A stretch of DNA of 21,302 nt from Svornostia sp051306365 (lineage in GTDB: Bacteria; Actinomycetota; Thermoleophilia; Solirubrobacterales; Solirubrobacteraceae). The stretch covers positions 1-21,302 of the forward strand of contig JBPPNC010000223.1 in assembly GCA_051306365.1 (NCBI GenBank), written 5' to 3'. Positions 7,710-15,617 of the stretch are shown here, piece by piece. The notes below the pieces were generated by a model. It did not search any database. It was not told where the DNA came from and saw only the letters and a list, made by a program, of their open reading frames with translations. Both the position numbers and the translations under genes were made by a program. How positions within the stretch are numbered: position 1 is the stretch's first letter; each line of letters begins with the position of its first letter.

Positions 7710-8270
7710 ATGCCACGTCTCGCACCGCCCCGCGAGCGGATTCTCGCCGCCGCCGACCGGCTGTTCACGCAGCAGGGCATCCGCGCGGTGGGGATCGACG
7801 CGATTCTGCGCGAGTCCGGCTGCGCGAAGGCGACGCTCTACGTGCATTTCCACAGCAAGGACGGGCTGATCGCGGCGTACCTCGCCGCGCGCGCGGCGCG
7901 GCTGCGCGAGCGCCTCGGGCGGGATCTGCGCGCGGAGCCCGACCCGCGCGCCCGCCCGCTCGCCCTCTTCGACGTCCTGGGCGCCCTGACGGCCGAGCGT
8001 GACTGGCGTGGCGACCCGCTGCTCGGCGCCGCCGTCGAACGCTGCGTCAGCGAGACGGCGCAGGCGGAGGCGCTGGCCGAGCACCGGCAGTGGCTCGCGA
8101 TCCTGCTCGAGGCGCTCGCCCGCGAGGCGGGCGCACCGGATCCTGAACGGGCCGGACGGCAGCTGCTGCTGCTCCACGACGGGGTGATGGCCGAGGCGTT
8201 TTATGGCAACGGGCCGGCGGCTGCCGTGGAGGCGAGAGTGGCCGCCACAATGCTCATCGGGCAACCCTAA
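7710..8270 (+). CDS. TetR-family transcriptional regulator
   Basis: A 186-aa regulator. The N-terminal TetR HTH spans about residues 8-54, with the typical pattern RILAAADRLFTQQGIRAVG, then ILRESGCAKATLYVHFHSKDGL. The C-terminal ligand-binding domain is helical and ends ATMLIGQP. Similar C-terminal domains occur in TetR proteins next to oxidoreductase genes, but no ligand can be named. It is the second gene after the peroxiredoxin (47 bp gap) and ends at a hairpin facing the convergent sufD gene. No palindrome was recognised immediately upstream of it. Confidence 0.94.
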   Translation: MPRLAPPRERILAAADRLFTQQGIRAVGIDAILRESGCAKATLYVHFHSKDGLIAAYLAARAARLRERLGRDLRAEPDPRARPLALFDVLGALTAERDWRGDPLLGAAVERCVSETAQAEALAEHRQWLAILLEALAREAGAPDPERAGRQLLLLHDGVMAEAFYGNGPAAAVEARVAATMLIGQP

Positions 8271-8334
8271 CGCTCGACTCGACCCTGAGAGATAGCCCGT
8301 TTTCCCTGCTCAGCGCGGCTTTTGTCCAAGACGA

Positions 8335-8363
8335 CGAAGGGCGCCCCCGCAGGACGCCCTTCG
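8335..8363. terminator. Hairpin between convergent tetR-type gene and sufD (possible bidirectional terminator)
   Basis: A perfect 9-bp stem CGAAGGGCG (8335-8343) / CGCCCTTCG (8355-8363) with an 11-nt loop lies in the 115-bp gap between two converging genes. There is no clean T-run on either side, so termination by an intrinsic mechanism is likely but imperfect. The position serves both strands. Confidence 0.65.
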
Positions 8364-8385
8364 CGCAACGTTATGGAACCTCGCG

Positions 8386-9636
8386 CTAGCCGAGGACGGT
8401 TTCGAGCCGGCGGTCGAGCGAGGCGGAGACGGCGTCACGCACCGCACCCTCCTCGAACCGCTCGACCGTCGCGTGCAGGAATCCCTCGATGACGAGGCGC
8501 CTCGCCTGGTCTTCGGGGAGCCCGTGCGAGCGCAGGTAGTAGATCTGCTCGGGATCGAGCTGAGCGATCGCCGCCGCGTGCGTGCAGCGCACGTCGTTGG
8601 CGAGGATCTCCAGGCCCGGGATCGCGTCCGCGTGGGCCTTCTTGGAGAGGAGCAGGTTGCGCGACTCCTGGAACGCGTCGATCTGCTGCGCGCCCGGGTC
8701 GACCTTGATCATCCCCGACCACACGGTCTGGGAGCGCTCGCCGAGGATCCCGCGGAACGCGAGATCGCTGTTCGTGCGCGGCGCGGAGTGCTCCTGCGTC
8801 GTGGCGTAGTCCAGGTGCTGCCTGCCGTTGGTGGCGTACGCCCCGGTGACGCGCCCCTCGGCGCCTTCGCCGGCGAGGTTCGTCTCCACCGCGACGCGGC
8901 CGTTGGCCGAGCCGTACCCCAGCAGAATCCAGTCGAGCGTGCCGTCGCGCTGGACGACCGCGCGCTGGCTGCCGAACACCCAGGTCTTCGACGCGAGGTC
9001 CTGCGCCTCGATGTAGCGCAGCGACGCGCCCTGGCCGACTGACAGCTCGGTGACCGTGGTCACCAGGCCCTCCTGGTCGCCCGTGGCGGACAGGTGCTGC
9101 TCCCAGACCTCGGCCTCGGCGCCGTCCTCGAGCACGACCAGGGTGCGCCAGTGCGCGGCGCTGCCGGCCGTGGCGTGGACGTTGGTGACCACGATCGGCG
9201 CCTCGACCGTCACGCCACGCGGGACGTAGACGAACGCGCCGCCGGTCCAGCCGGCCTCGTTGCGCGCGACGAACGGATCCTCGTCCGAGACGATCGCGCC
9301 GAAGTGCTCCTCGAGCACCTCCGGGTGCGAGAGCGCCGCCTCGGAGAGCGGCATCACGAGCGGACCCTCAGAGTCGAGCGCCGGCGCCGGGCCGTACGTC
9401 GCGTCGACCTGGTCGAGCCGCACCGCGCCTTCTGGTGCCTCCAGCGCGGGCTGCACCGACTGCGCGAAAGCGAGGTCCCCCGCGCCCGCGGCCGGGAAGC
9501 TGTCCAGCTCCAGGCCCTTCAGCGACGTGAACTCCCAGCCGGGCTGGCCGCGGAACGTCGGCAGCGGCAGTGAGGCCGCGAGTTCGGCGCCGCGCGTGCG
9601 CCGCTCGGCCAGGAAGTCAGCAGCAGCGGTCGTCAT
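8386..9636 (-). CDS. sufD: Fe-S cluster assembly protein SufD
   Basis: A 416-aa SufBD-core protein, part of the SufBC2D complex that builds Fe-S clusters on a scaffold. The C-terminal motif DVRCTHAAAIAQLD keeps C351 and H353, which correspond to the conserved Cys and the cluster-related His of E. coli SufD; the usual CSHGAT is changed to CTHAAA. The N-terminal segment QPGWEFTSLKGL is typical of SufD. The ATG (9634-9636) overlaps the sufB stop as ATGA, so translation is probably coupled and the proteins made in equal amounts. It is the last gene of the Rieske-sufB-sufD block and ends before the hairpin at 8335-8363. SufD is told from SufB by length, by gene order and by the weaker similarity outside the core. 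Confidence 0.95.
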   Translation of the reverse strand: MTTAAADFLAERRTRGAELAASLPLPTFRGQPGWEFTSLKGLELDSFPAAGAGDLAFAQSVQPALEAPEGAVRLDQVDATYGPAPALDSEGPLVMPLSEAALSHPEVLEEHFGAIVSDEDPFVARNEAGWTGGAFVYVPRGVTVEAPIVVTNVHATAGSAAHWRTLVVLEDGAEAEVWEQHLSATGDQEGLVTTVTELSVGQGASLRYIEAQDLASKTWVFGSQRAVVQRDGTLDWILLGYGSANGRVAVETNLAGEGAEGRVTGAYATNGRQHLDYATTQEHSAPRTNSDLAFRGILGERSQTVWSGMIKVDPGAQQIDAFQESRNLLLSKKAHADAIPGLEILANDVRCTHAAAIAQLDPEQIYYLRSHGLPEDQARRLVIEGFLHATVERFEEGAVRDAVSASLDRRLETVLG

Positions 9637-11066
9637 CCGATGGAGCCCTCCATCTGCAGCTCGATCAGGCGGTTCATCTCCACCGCGTATTCCATGGGCA
9701 GTTCCTTGACGATCGGCTCGATGAAGCCGTTGACGATGAGCTTGCTCGCCTCTTCCTCCGGGATCCCGTGGGACTGGAGGTAGAAGAGCTGCTCCTCGCC
9801 GACCTTCGAGACCGTGGCCTCGTGGCCGACGTCGACGTCGTCCTCGCCGATGCGAATCGTCGGATAGGTGTCCGAACGCGAGTCCTCGTCGAGGAGCAAC
9901 GCGTCGCAGACGACCTTCGACTTCGAACCGTGGGCGCCCTTGGCGACCTCGAGCAGACCGCGGTACGAGCTGCGCCCGCCGTCCTTGGAGATCGACTTGG
10001 CGAAGATGTTCGATGTCGTGTTCGGCGCGGCGTGCACGATCTTCGCGCCCGCGTCCTGATGCTGGCCGGTGCCCGCGAAGGCGATCGACAGCACCTCGCC
10101 GTGGGCGCGCTCACCCATCAGCCAGACGGCCGGGTACTTCATCGTGAGCTTCGAGCCCAGGTTGCAATCGACCCACTCCACCGTGGCGTCACGCTCGGCG
10201 ACCGCGCGCTTCGTCACGAGGTTGAACACATTCTGCGACCAGTTCTGCACGGTCGTGTAGCGGATGCGGGCACCCGGCTTCGCGATGAGCTCGACGACGG
10301 CGGAGTGCAGCGAGTCGCCGCTGTACGTCGGAGCGGTGCAGCCCTCGACGTAGTGCACGTACGAGCCCTCGTCGGCGATGATGAGCGTCCGCTCGAACTG
10401 GCCCATGTTCTCCGTGTTGATGCGGAAGTAGGCCTGCAGCGGCATCTCGACGTGCACGCCCGGCGGCACGTAGACGAACGAGCCGCCCGACCACACGGCG
10501 CTGTTCAGCGCGGCGAGCTTGTTGTCGTTGCTCGGGATGATCGTGGCGAAATACTCGCGGATCAGGTCCTCGTGCTCACGGAGCCCGGTGTCCATGTCCA
10601 TGAAGATGACGCCCTGCTGCTCGAGGTCCTCGCGCACCTGGTGGTACACGACCTCGGACTCGTACTGGGCGCCGACGCCGGCGAGGAACATGCGCTCTGC
10701 CTCGGGGATGCCCAGGCGGTCGAACGTCTTCTTGACGTCCTCGGGGACATCGTCCCAGGAGCGCTCGGCCCGCTCAGACGCGCGGACGAAGTAGTGGATG
10801 TCGTCGAAGTCGACCTCGGCGAGCATCGGACTGCCCCAGGTCGGCATCGGACGGGCGAGGAAGTGGTCGAGCGCCTTCAGGCGGAACTCGCGCATCCACG
10901 CGGGCTCGTTCTTCATCTCGGAGATCTTCTCGACGATCTCGCGGTTGATGCCCTTCGGCGCCTTGTAGAGGTAGTTCTCAGCGTCGTGGAAGCCGTACTT
11001 CTCGGTGTAATCCGAGTTGATGTCCTGCAGGGCTTCCTGCTCGGCGATGACGTCAGGTGTGGCCAT
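9633..11066 (-). CDS. sufB: Fe-S cluster assembly scaffold SufB
   Basis: A 477-aa SufB. Hallmarks include the N-terminal YGFHDAENYLYKAPKGIN, WSGGSFVYVPPGVHVEMP, YVEGCTAPTYSGDSLH, C387 (KSKVVCDALLL) and E416 (VGHEATVSKVGEEQLFYL). C387 and E416 have the same 29-residue spacing as the E. coli SufB pair C405/E434 that is needed for de novo cluster assembly with SufD. The ATG is 3 bp after the ferredoxin stop, and the strong ribosome binding site GGAGGTGGAG lies in the end of that gene. It works with sufC in the other SUF block, so the complex is encoded by two separate units about 2 kb apart. Cytosolic. Confidence 0.97.
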   Translation of the reverse strand: MATPDVIAEQEALQDINSDYTEKYGFHDAENYLYKAPKGINREIVEKISEMKNEPAWMREFRLKALDHFLARPMPTWGSPMLAEVDFDDIHYFVRASERAERSWDDVPEDVKKTFDRLGIPEAERMFLAGVGAQYESEVVYHQVREDLEQQGVIFMDMDTGLREHEDLIREYFATIIPSNDNKLAALNSAVWSGGSFVYVPPGVHVEMPLQAYFRINTENMGQFERTLIIADEGSYVHYVEGCTAPTYSGDSLHSAVVELIAKPGARIRYTTVQNWSQNVFNLVTKRAVAERDATVEWVDCNLGSKLTMKYPAVWLMGERAHGEVLSIAFAGTGQHQDAGAKIVHAAPNTTSNIFAKSISKDGGRSSYRGLLEVAKGAHGSKSKVVCDALLLDEDSRSDTYPTIRIGEDDVDVGHEATVSKVGEEQLFYLQSHGIPEEEASKLIVNGFIEPIVKELPMEYAVEMNRLIELQMEGSIG

Positions 11067-11069
11067 GGG

Positions 11070-11387
11070 CTACTCCACCTCCAGCTTGATCGTGTCGCCC
11101 TCGACCCGGACGGCGAAGGTCTCGACCGGGACGTAGGCGGGCAGGGTCTGAGGCTTGCCGGTCCGTAGGTCAAACAGGGACCCGTGCCGCGGGCACTCCA
11201 CGACACACCGCTCCTGATCGAACTCGCCCTCGGCGAGCGGCCCGTCATCGTGCGAGCAGCGATCTTCAATCGCCAGGAGCTCGCCATTGCAGTTGAAGAC
11301 GCCGATCTCGTAGTCCTCCCAGACGACGATCTTGCGATCGCCGGGGGCGAGTTCCTCGAGGGTGCAGACGTCGATGACTTCGGGCAT
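11070..11387 (-). CDS. Rieske-type [2Fe-2S] ferredoxin of the SUF block
   Basis: A 105-aa single-domain Rieske protein, similar to the NirD-like or ring-hydroxylating-dioxygenase ferredoxins. Both ligand boxes are intact: C44-x-H46 (DRCSHDDGPL) and C65-xx-H68 (ECPRHGSLFD). There is no signal or membrane segment, so it is a soluble cytosolic electron carrier. It is the first gene of the block Rieske > sufB > sufD, which suggests it supplies electrons for cluster building or is an early client. It has no obvious ribosome binding site. The ATG at 11385-11387 is chosen because the fold starts immediately after it. An inverted repeat 17 bp upstream resembles the one next to the Rrf2 gene. Confidence 0.9.
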   Translation of the reverse strand: MPEVIDVCTLEELAPGDRKIVVWEDYEIGVFNCNGELLAIEDRCSHDDGPLAEGEFDQERCVVECPRHGSLFDLRTGKPQTLPAYVPVETFAVRVEGDTIKLEVE

Positions 11388-11404
11388 ACGGTGGGGCAGT
11401 TCCA

Positions 11405-11431
11405 AATCCGATTGCGGAGGTACGGATTGTA
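11405..11431 (-). promoter_or_regulatory. Candidate Rrf2 operator and -10 box of the Rieske-sufBD operon
   Basis: On the minus strand TACAAT (11431-11426), one mismatch from the consensus -10, runs into an inverted repeat with arms AATCCG (11428-11423) and CGGATT (11410-11405), spacer 12 bp. Reading along the minus strand it gives ATCCG-T-ACCTC-N7-GGATT, which matches the minus-strand site in front of the Rrf2 gene (ATCCG-ACCTC-N7-GGATT) except for one extra base. No good -35 was found at 16-18 bp spacing. A protein bound here would cover the -10 and start point, so repression is the simplest reading. Confidence 0.55.
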
Positions 11432-11844
11432 GCGGGCAACCGGTCGGGACCGCGGTCTGCCGAACCCGCGCGGATACGAGCGCACCATTCGTGGCAGAGC
11501 CTTGACATGGACGTCGTCCCGGCGAGGCGCATGCACGAGAGGATCGGCGCACAGGGCCAGCGGAGACGGCAGTTGTCCGATGCACCTTGCGCCAGCAACG
11601 TGAACGGCGTTCACCCCATCGGGGGTCTCGGCGGGCGTATGGTCGGCCCATGTTGTCCCGTCTGCGCCTCCTCACCGTCGCCGTGGGCGCCGACCCGGTG
11701 CTCATCGACCTGCCGCCCACCGCCGGTGACCGATGGAACGCCCAGGTGCGCGAGTTCTGGTGCCGCGCGGTGCCGAGGACGTGCCCGCGGTAGTTCACGA
11801 CCTCTTCGCATCTGCCGGCGCGGCGCCTGACACGGTGCCGCTCC
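11432..11844. other. Intergenic region between Rieske-sufBD and phytase
   Basis: About 410 bp beyond the sufBD operator with no convincing gene. A 47-codon plus-strand frame at 11650-11793 (starting ATGTTGTCC) has no ribosome binding site or family resemblance and is left uncalled. TTGACA at 11502-11507 has no -10 at proper distance. A 15-bp palindrome is listed separately. No hairpin followed by a T-run was seen. Confidence 0.6.
11600..11614. promoter_or_regulatory. Palindrome GTGAAC-GGC-GTTCAC upstream of phytase
   Basis: Perfect 6-bp arms with a 3-bp spacer, about 230 bp before the phytase ATG. The right arm plus one base reads GTTCACC, the unit of the actinobacterial PhoP box, but the normal box is a direct repeat at 11-bp spacing and no second unit follows. 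TATGGT (11638-11643) could be a -10. A link to phosphate control of the phytase is only a suggestion. Confidence 0.3.
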
Positions 11845-13176
11845 ATGCACCCCCATCGACTGTCCTGGCTGCTCGCACTCGCCGCGCTGGGCGCCGCCCC
11901 CAGCGCCACGCAGGCCGCGGGCGAGGTCACCCCGCTGCGCGAGTCCGCCCCGCTCTTCGAGGATGAGGGCAACGACGCCGACGACCCCGCCGTCTGGGTC
12001 AATCCGCTGCTGCGCGACCGCAGCGTCATCGTCGCGACGAAGAAGGACGCCGGACTCACCGCGTTCGACCTCAACGGCCGCACACTGCAGGACATCGCCG
12101 CGCCGCCCGCGCCGGCGGGTGACGACCACGCCGTCGGGCGGTTCAACAACGTCGACGTCGTGTACGGCGCGCGGATCGGCGGGGTCACCCGCGACCTCGC
12201 GATCGTGTCCGACCGCGGCTCGGACAAGATCCGCACGTACGCCATCAGCCCGCTCGCTGCGTCGCTGCGCCGCGCGCCGCTGACCGACATCAGCGCGCCC
12301 TCCCTGCCCTTCGTCTTCAACACGACGCAGGACGAGGTCGACGAGCAGGCCACCGCCTACGGCCTCACCGCGTGGGTGGACCAGCGGACCGGCACGCCGT
12401 ACGTCGTGACATCGCGCCGGTCGCGCAGCCGCGTCGCGCTGCTCAAGCTCGTCGCCGCGCCCGGCGGGAAGGTGACGTATCAGACCGTGGACACCATCGA
12501 CGCGCCCACGAGCTTCACACTGCCCAGTGGCGGCACGTGGGCCCCATGTGTGGCCGAGGAGGGCGAGGAGCCCCAGTTCGAGGGCATGACGATCGACGCC
12601 GATCGCGGCACGCTGTTCGCCGGCCAGGAAGACGTCGGCATCTGGCAGATCTCCGTGTCCCGGGGCGGGTTCGGCGACGACGGCACGCTCATCGAGAAGG
12701 TCAAGGAGTTCGGCGCGCCGTACACGCTCGTCCCCGACGACGATCCGGGCGAGTTCGAGTGCGAGACGACCGGCGACGCGCTGCCCGGCGACGGCGGCGA
12801 GCGGATCGCCGCGGACGTCGAGGGCCTGACGATCTACCGGGGCGCGCACGGGACCGGTTACCTGCTGGCCTCCAGCCAGGGCGACGACACGTTCGCCGTG
12901 TTCGGCGACCGCGGCCGGGGCACCTACCTCGGCTCGTTCGCGCTCGTCGACGGGCCCGGCGCCGACGGCGTGCAGGAGTCCGACGGCGCCGCGGTCGTCA
13001 ACGTCCCGCTCGGTCGGGACTTCCCGCGCGGCCTGCTCGTCACCCACGACGGCGAGGACGACACGGGCACCGCCCGCGACGCGACGAACTTCAAGCTCAC
13101 GCGCTGGGAGGACGTCGCCGCGGCCTTCGACCTGCGGCTGCGGATCGACCCGTTCGGGTGGTCGCCGCGCTTCTAG
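11845..13176 (+). CDS. Secreted beta-propeller phytase (3-phytase, BPP family)
   Basis: A 443-aa exported protein. Residues 1-25 form a signal peptide (MHPHRLSWLLALAALGAAPSA, cleaved near TQA-AG). The rest is a six-bladed BPP propeller with the family's acidic Ca2+/phytate motifs: DADDPAVWV, VATKKDAGLTAFDLNG, IVSDRG, FEGMTID, ADVEGLTIY and SSQGDDTFAVF, ending NFKLTRWEDVA. Such enzymes need Ca2+ and release phosphate from inositol phosphates outside the cell. Two Cys (around WAPCVAEE and EFECETT) may form a disulfide. The gene stands alone between the two SUF blocks; its stop overlaps the sufU stop on the opposite strand as CTAG. The ATG at 11845 is placed by the signal peptide and has no clear ribosome binding site. 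Confidence 0.93.
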   Translation: MHPHRLSWLLALAALGAAPSATQAAGEVTPLRESAPLFEDEGNDADDPAVWVNPLLRDRSVIVATKKDAGLTAFDLNGRTLQDIAAPPAPAGDDHAVGRFNNVDVVYGARIGGVTRDLAIVSDRGSDKIRTYAISPLAASLRRAPLTDISAPSLPFVFNTTQDEVDEQATAYGLTAWVDQRTGTPYVVTSRRSRSRVALLKLVAAPGGKVTYQTVDTIDAPTSFTLPSGGTWAPCVAEEGEEPQFEGMTIDADRGTLFAGQEDVGIWQISVSRGGFGDDGTLIEKVKEFGAPYTLVPDDDPGEFECETTGDALPGDGGERIAADVEGLTIYRGAHGTGYLLASSQGDDTFAVFGDRGRGTYLGSFALVDGPGADGVQESDGAAVVNVPLGRDFPRGLLVTHDGEDDTGTARDATNFKLTRWEDVAAAFDLRLRIDPFGWSPRF

Positions 13177-13610
13177 ATCGCGTCAGGTGAACCGGCCGGG
13201 GGCGCCGCGTCGGGCGTCTCCGGCTCCCAGTCCACGGCCGCGCCGAGCCCGGCGCTCTTCAGCACCTTCAGGCTCAGCAGCGCGCACTTCATGCGGGTCG
13301 CGCTGATGTCGATGCCGAGCATCTCGAGGATGAACTGGCGGTCGAGCTTCACGAGGTCCTCGACCTTCATGCCCTTGACCTCGTCGGAGGCCATCGACGC
13401 GGACGCCTGGCTGATCGCGCAGCCGTGGCCGGAGAAGCGGACGTCTTGCACCACGCCGTTGTCGTCGACGGCCAGCTCGACGCGCAGCTCGTCGCCGCAC
13501 AGCGGGTTGTGGTCCTCGGCGCTCAGCGAGGGATCTTCGAGGTGCCCCCAGTTGTGCGGGCGCTTGTAGTGCTCGAGGATCTCCTCGCGATACAGCGATT
13601 CCATGCTCAT
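13173..13610 (-). CDS. sufU: SufU-type IscU-like sulfur transfer/scaffold protein
   Basis: A 145-aa IscU-fold protein, partner of SufS. Expected Zn/persulfide residues are C38 and D40 (NPLCGDE), C64 (GHGCAISQAS) and C109 (RMKCALLSL). The C64-to-C109 distance is 45 residues, close to IscU, and lacks the 16-20-residue insert that normally marks SufU; the residue before the last Cys is Lys, as in SufU, not the IscU His. The C-terminal tail after residue ~125 is Pro/Ala-rich. The ATG at 13608-13610 shares one base with the sufS stop (TGATG), so the genes are coupled. Last gene of the Rrf2-sufC-sufS-sufU block. Confidence 0.93.
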   Translation of the reverse strand: MSMESLYREEILEHYKRPHNWGHLEDPSLSAEDHNPLCGDELRVELAVDDNGVVQDVRFSGHGCAISQASASMASDEVKGMKVEDLVKLDRQFILEMLGIDISATRMKCALLSLKVLKSAGLGAAVDWEPETPDAAPPAGSPDAI

Positions 13611-14827
13611 CAGGCGAAGATCTCCTGGACCTTGGCGAGGCCGTCGACGAGCGCGTCGACCTCCTCGCGCGTGGAATGCACGGCGAACGACGCGCGCGTC
13701 GTGGCCGGCGCGCCGAGGCGCTTCATGAGGATCTGGGCGCAGTGGTGGCCGGCGCGGACGCAGACCCCCTGGGAGCCCAGGATCTCGCCCACATCGTGCG
13801 GGTGCACGCCGTCGACGACGAAGGAGATGACCGCGCCGCGCTCGTCCGCGTCACGGCCGCCGTGGACGGTGATGCCATCGAGGTCGAGCAGGCGCTCCAG
13901 CGCATAGGCGGTGACCTCGCGCTCGTGGGCGCGGACGCTGTCCATGCCGAGACGGTCGAGGAAGTCGACGGCGGCGCCCAGGCCGATGACCTCGGCGATG
14001 GCGGACGTGCCGGCCTCGAAGCGCGTGGGCGGCTCGGCGTACGTGGAGCTGTCGCGCTCGACGCGGCTGATCATGTGCCCGCCGCCGATGAACGGCGGCA
14101 TGGTGGCGAGCGTGTCGTAGTCGCCGTGCAGGATGCCGACGCCCGTGGGGCCGTACGCCTTGTGGCCCGTCCAGACGTAGAAGTCCGCGCCGACCGCCGC
14201 GACGTCGACCGGCATCTGCGGGACGGCCTGCGTGCCATCGACGAGGACCTTCGCGCCCGCGTCGTGCGCGCGGCCGACGAGGTCGGCGACGGGGTTGATC
14301 GTGCCGAGCACGTTCGAGACGTGCGCGACGGCGACGACCTTCACGCCGCCGGCGCGCAGCAGCGCGTCGTACGCGTCGAGCTCGAGGCGGCCGTCGTCAT
14401 CGACGGGCACGTACGCCAGGCGCGCGCCGGTGCGCTGCGCGAGCATCTGCCACGGCACGATGTTGGAGTGGTGCTCCATCTCGGTGAGCACGATCACGTC
14501 GCCCTCACGCACGTTGGCGGCGCCCCACGCGTAGGCGACGAGGTTCATCGCCTCGGTGGCGTTGCGGGTGAAGACCGTGGAACGCGACTCGCCGCCCACG
14601 AACGCGGCGACACGGTCGCGCGCGCCCTCGAAGCGGTTCGTCGACTCGACGGCGAGCGGGTAGACACCGCGGTGCACGCTGGCCCGCGCCGTCTCGTAAT
14701 AGTCGGCCATCGCGTCGAGGACCGGCCGCGGCGTCTGCGACGTCGCGGCGCTGTCCAGGTACGCCAGGCCGGGGTTCCCGGCGAGGACCGGGAACTCGGT
14801 GGCGACGGCTGACTGCAGCGTGCTCAC
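13610..14827 (-). CDS. sufS: Cysteine desulfurase SufS (class V aminotransferase, group II)
   Basis: A 405-aa PLP enzyme that takes sulfur from L-cysteine and passes it on as persulfide to SufU. The PLP-contacting residues are H119/H120 (EMEHHSN), D197 (VDGTQAVPQM), and the Schiff-base K223 (WTGHKAYGPTG). The catalytic C363 lies in RAGHHCAQ, the short-loop group II form which depends on a separate sulfur acceptor. The start is a GTG (14825-14827) that overlaps the sufC stop as GTGA. It is directly followed by sufU, matching the SufS-SufU pairing known in Gram-positive bacteria. Confidence 0.97.
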   Translation of the reverse strand: MSTLQSAVATEFPVLAGNPGLAYLDSAATSQTPRPVLDAMADYYETARASVHRGVYPLAVESTNRFEGARDRVAAFVGGESRSTVFTRNATEAMNLVAYAWGAANVREGDVIVLTEMEHHSNIVPWQMLAQRTGARLAYVPVDDDGRLELDAYDALLRAGGVKVVAVAHVSNVLGTINPVADLVGRAHDAGAKVLVDGTQAVPQMPVDVAAVGADFYVWTGHKAYGPTGVGILHGDYDTLATMPPFIGGGHMISRVERDSSTYAEPPTRFEAGTSAIAEVIGLGAAVDFLDRLGMDSVRAHEREVTAYALERLLDLDGITVHGGRDADERGAVISFVVDGVHPHDVGEILGSQGVCVRAGHHCAQILMKRLGAPATTRASFAVHSTREEVDALVDGLAKVQEIFA

Positions 14828-15585
14828 ACTGCGAGTTCTTCGCGGAGGCCGCCGTAGCCCTCGGCCTCGAGGCGGTCGACGAGCTCCGGGCCACCCTCGG
14901 TGGCGATGCGGCCGTCGAACAGGATCGAGACGCGGTCCGGGCGCACGATGTGCAGGATCCGCTGGTAGTGGGTGATGATCAGGACGCCCATGCCGGCTTC
15001 CTTGGCGACGGTGTTCACGCCGTTGGCGACGACGTTCAGCGCGTCGATGTCCAGGCCCGAGTCCGTCTCGTCCAGCACGGCGACCTTGGGCTTCTGCAGC
15101 GCGAGCTGGAGGATCTCCAGGCGCTTCTTCTCTCCGCCGGAGAACCCGTCGTTGAGGTAGCGCGCCGAGAACTCCTTCGGCACGTTCGTGAGCTCCATGG
15201 CCGCCTCGACGGTCTTGCGGAACTCCTTGAGGCTGATGTCGGCCTCGCCGCGCGCCTCGCGGTGCGCGTTCATGACCATGCGGAGGTACTTCGTGATCGT
15301 GACGCCGGGGATGGCGACCGGGTACTGGAAGGCCATGAAGAGCCCGGCGCGAGCGCGCTCGTCGGCGTCGGCCTCGGTGACGTCGACGCCGTCAAACGTG
15401 ATCGAACCCTCGGTGACCTCGAGGCTCGGGTGGCCCATGATCGTGTTCGCGAGGGTCGACTTGCCCGAGCCGTTGGGGCCCATGAGCGCATGGACCTCGT
15501 CGGTGTTCACGGTCAGGTCCACGCCCTTGAGGATCTGCTTGTCGTCAGCGTGGACGTGGAGGTTCTTGATCTCGAGGATGCTCAT
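14824..15585 (-). CDS. sufC: Fe-S cluster assembly ATPase SufC
   Basis: A 253-aa ABC-type ATPase without membrane domain that drives SufB-SufD rearrangement. Walker A GPNGSGKST (36-44), Q-loop FQYP (86-89), ABC signature FSGGEKKR (148-155), Walker B VAVLDETDSGLD (168-179) and the switch His in IITHY are all present. The start ATG at 15583-15585 is chosen because the fold starts with SILEIKNLHV and GGAGAC lies just upstream; a longer frame would run into the end of the Rrf2 gene. It follows that gene by 32 bp and overlaps sufS by 4 bp, but its partners sufB and sufD are in the other block. Confidence 0.97.
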   Translation of the reverse strand: MSILEIKNLHVHADDKQILKGVDLTVNTDEVHALMGPNGSGKSTLANTIMGHPSLEVTEGSITFDGVDVTEADADERARAGLFMAFQYPVAIPGVTITKYLRMVMNAHREARGEADISLKEFRKTVEAAMELTNVPKEFSARYLNDGFSGGEKKRLEILQLALQKPKVAVLDETDSGLDIDALNVVANGVNTVAKEAGMGVLIITHYQRILHIVRPDRVSILFDGRIATEGGPELVDRLEAEGYGGLREELAV

Positions 15586-15617
15586 GCGTCTCCGGTGTTC
15601 ATTGAAAGCTTGGTACG

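Noticed and set aside
9570..11168. 532-codon plus-strand open frame over sufB/sufD
   Set aside because: It is antisense to well-conserved SufB and SufD; the product is Arg/Val/Asp/Leu-rich as expected for a high-GC shadow frame.
11502..11530. TTGACA as a plus-strand promoter
   Set aside because: No -10 like sequence 16-18 bp downstream; the following DNA is GC-rich without TANNNT.
11650..11793. 47-codon plus-strand open frame before the phytase
   Set aside because: No ribosome binding site, no recognisable motif, and frames of this length are common by chance at this GC content.
11611..13047. 478-codon minus-strand open frame over the phytase
   Set aside because: The plus frame has a signal peptide and phytase motifs; the minus product has no family resemblance.
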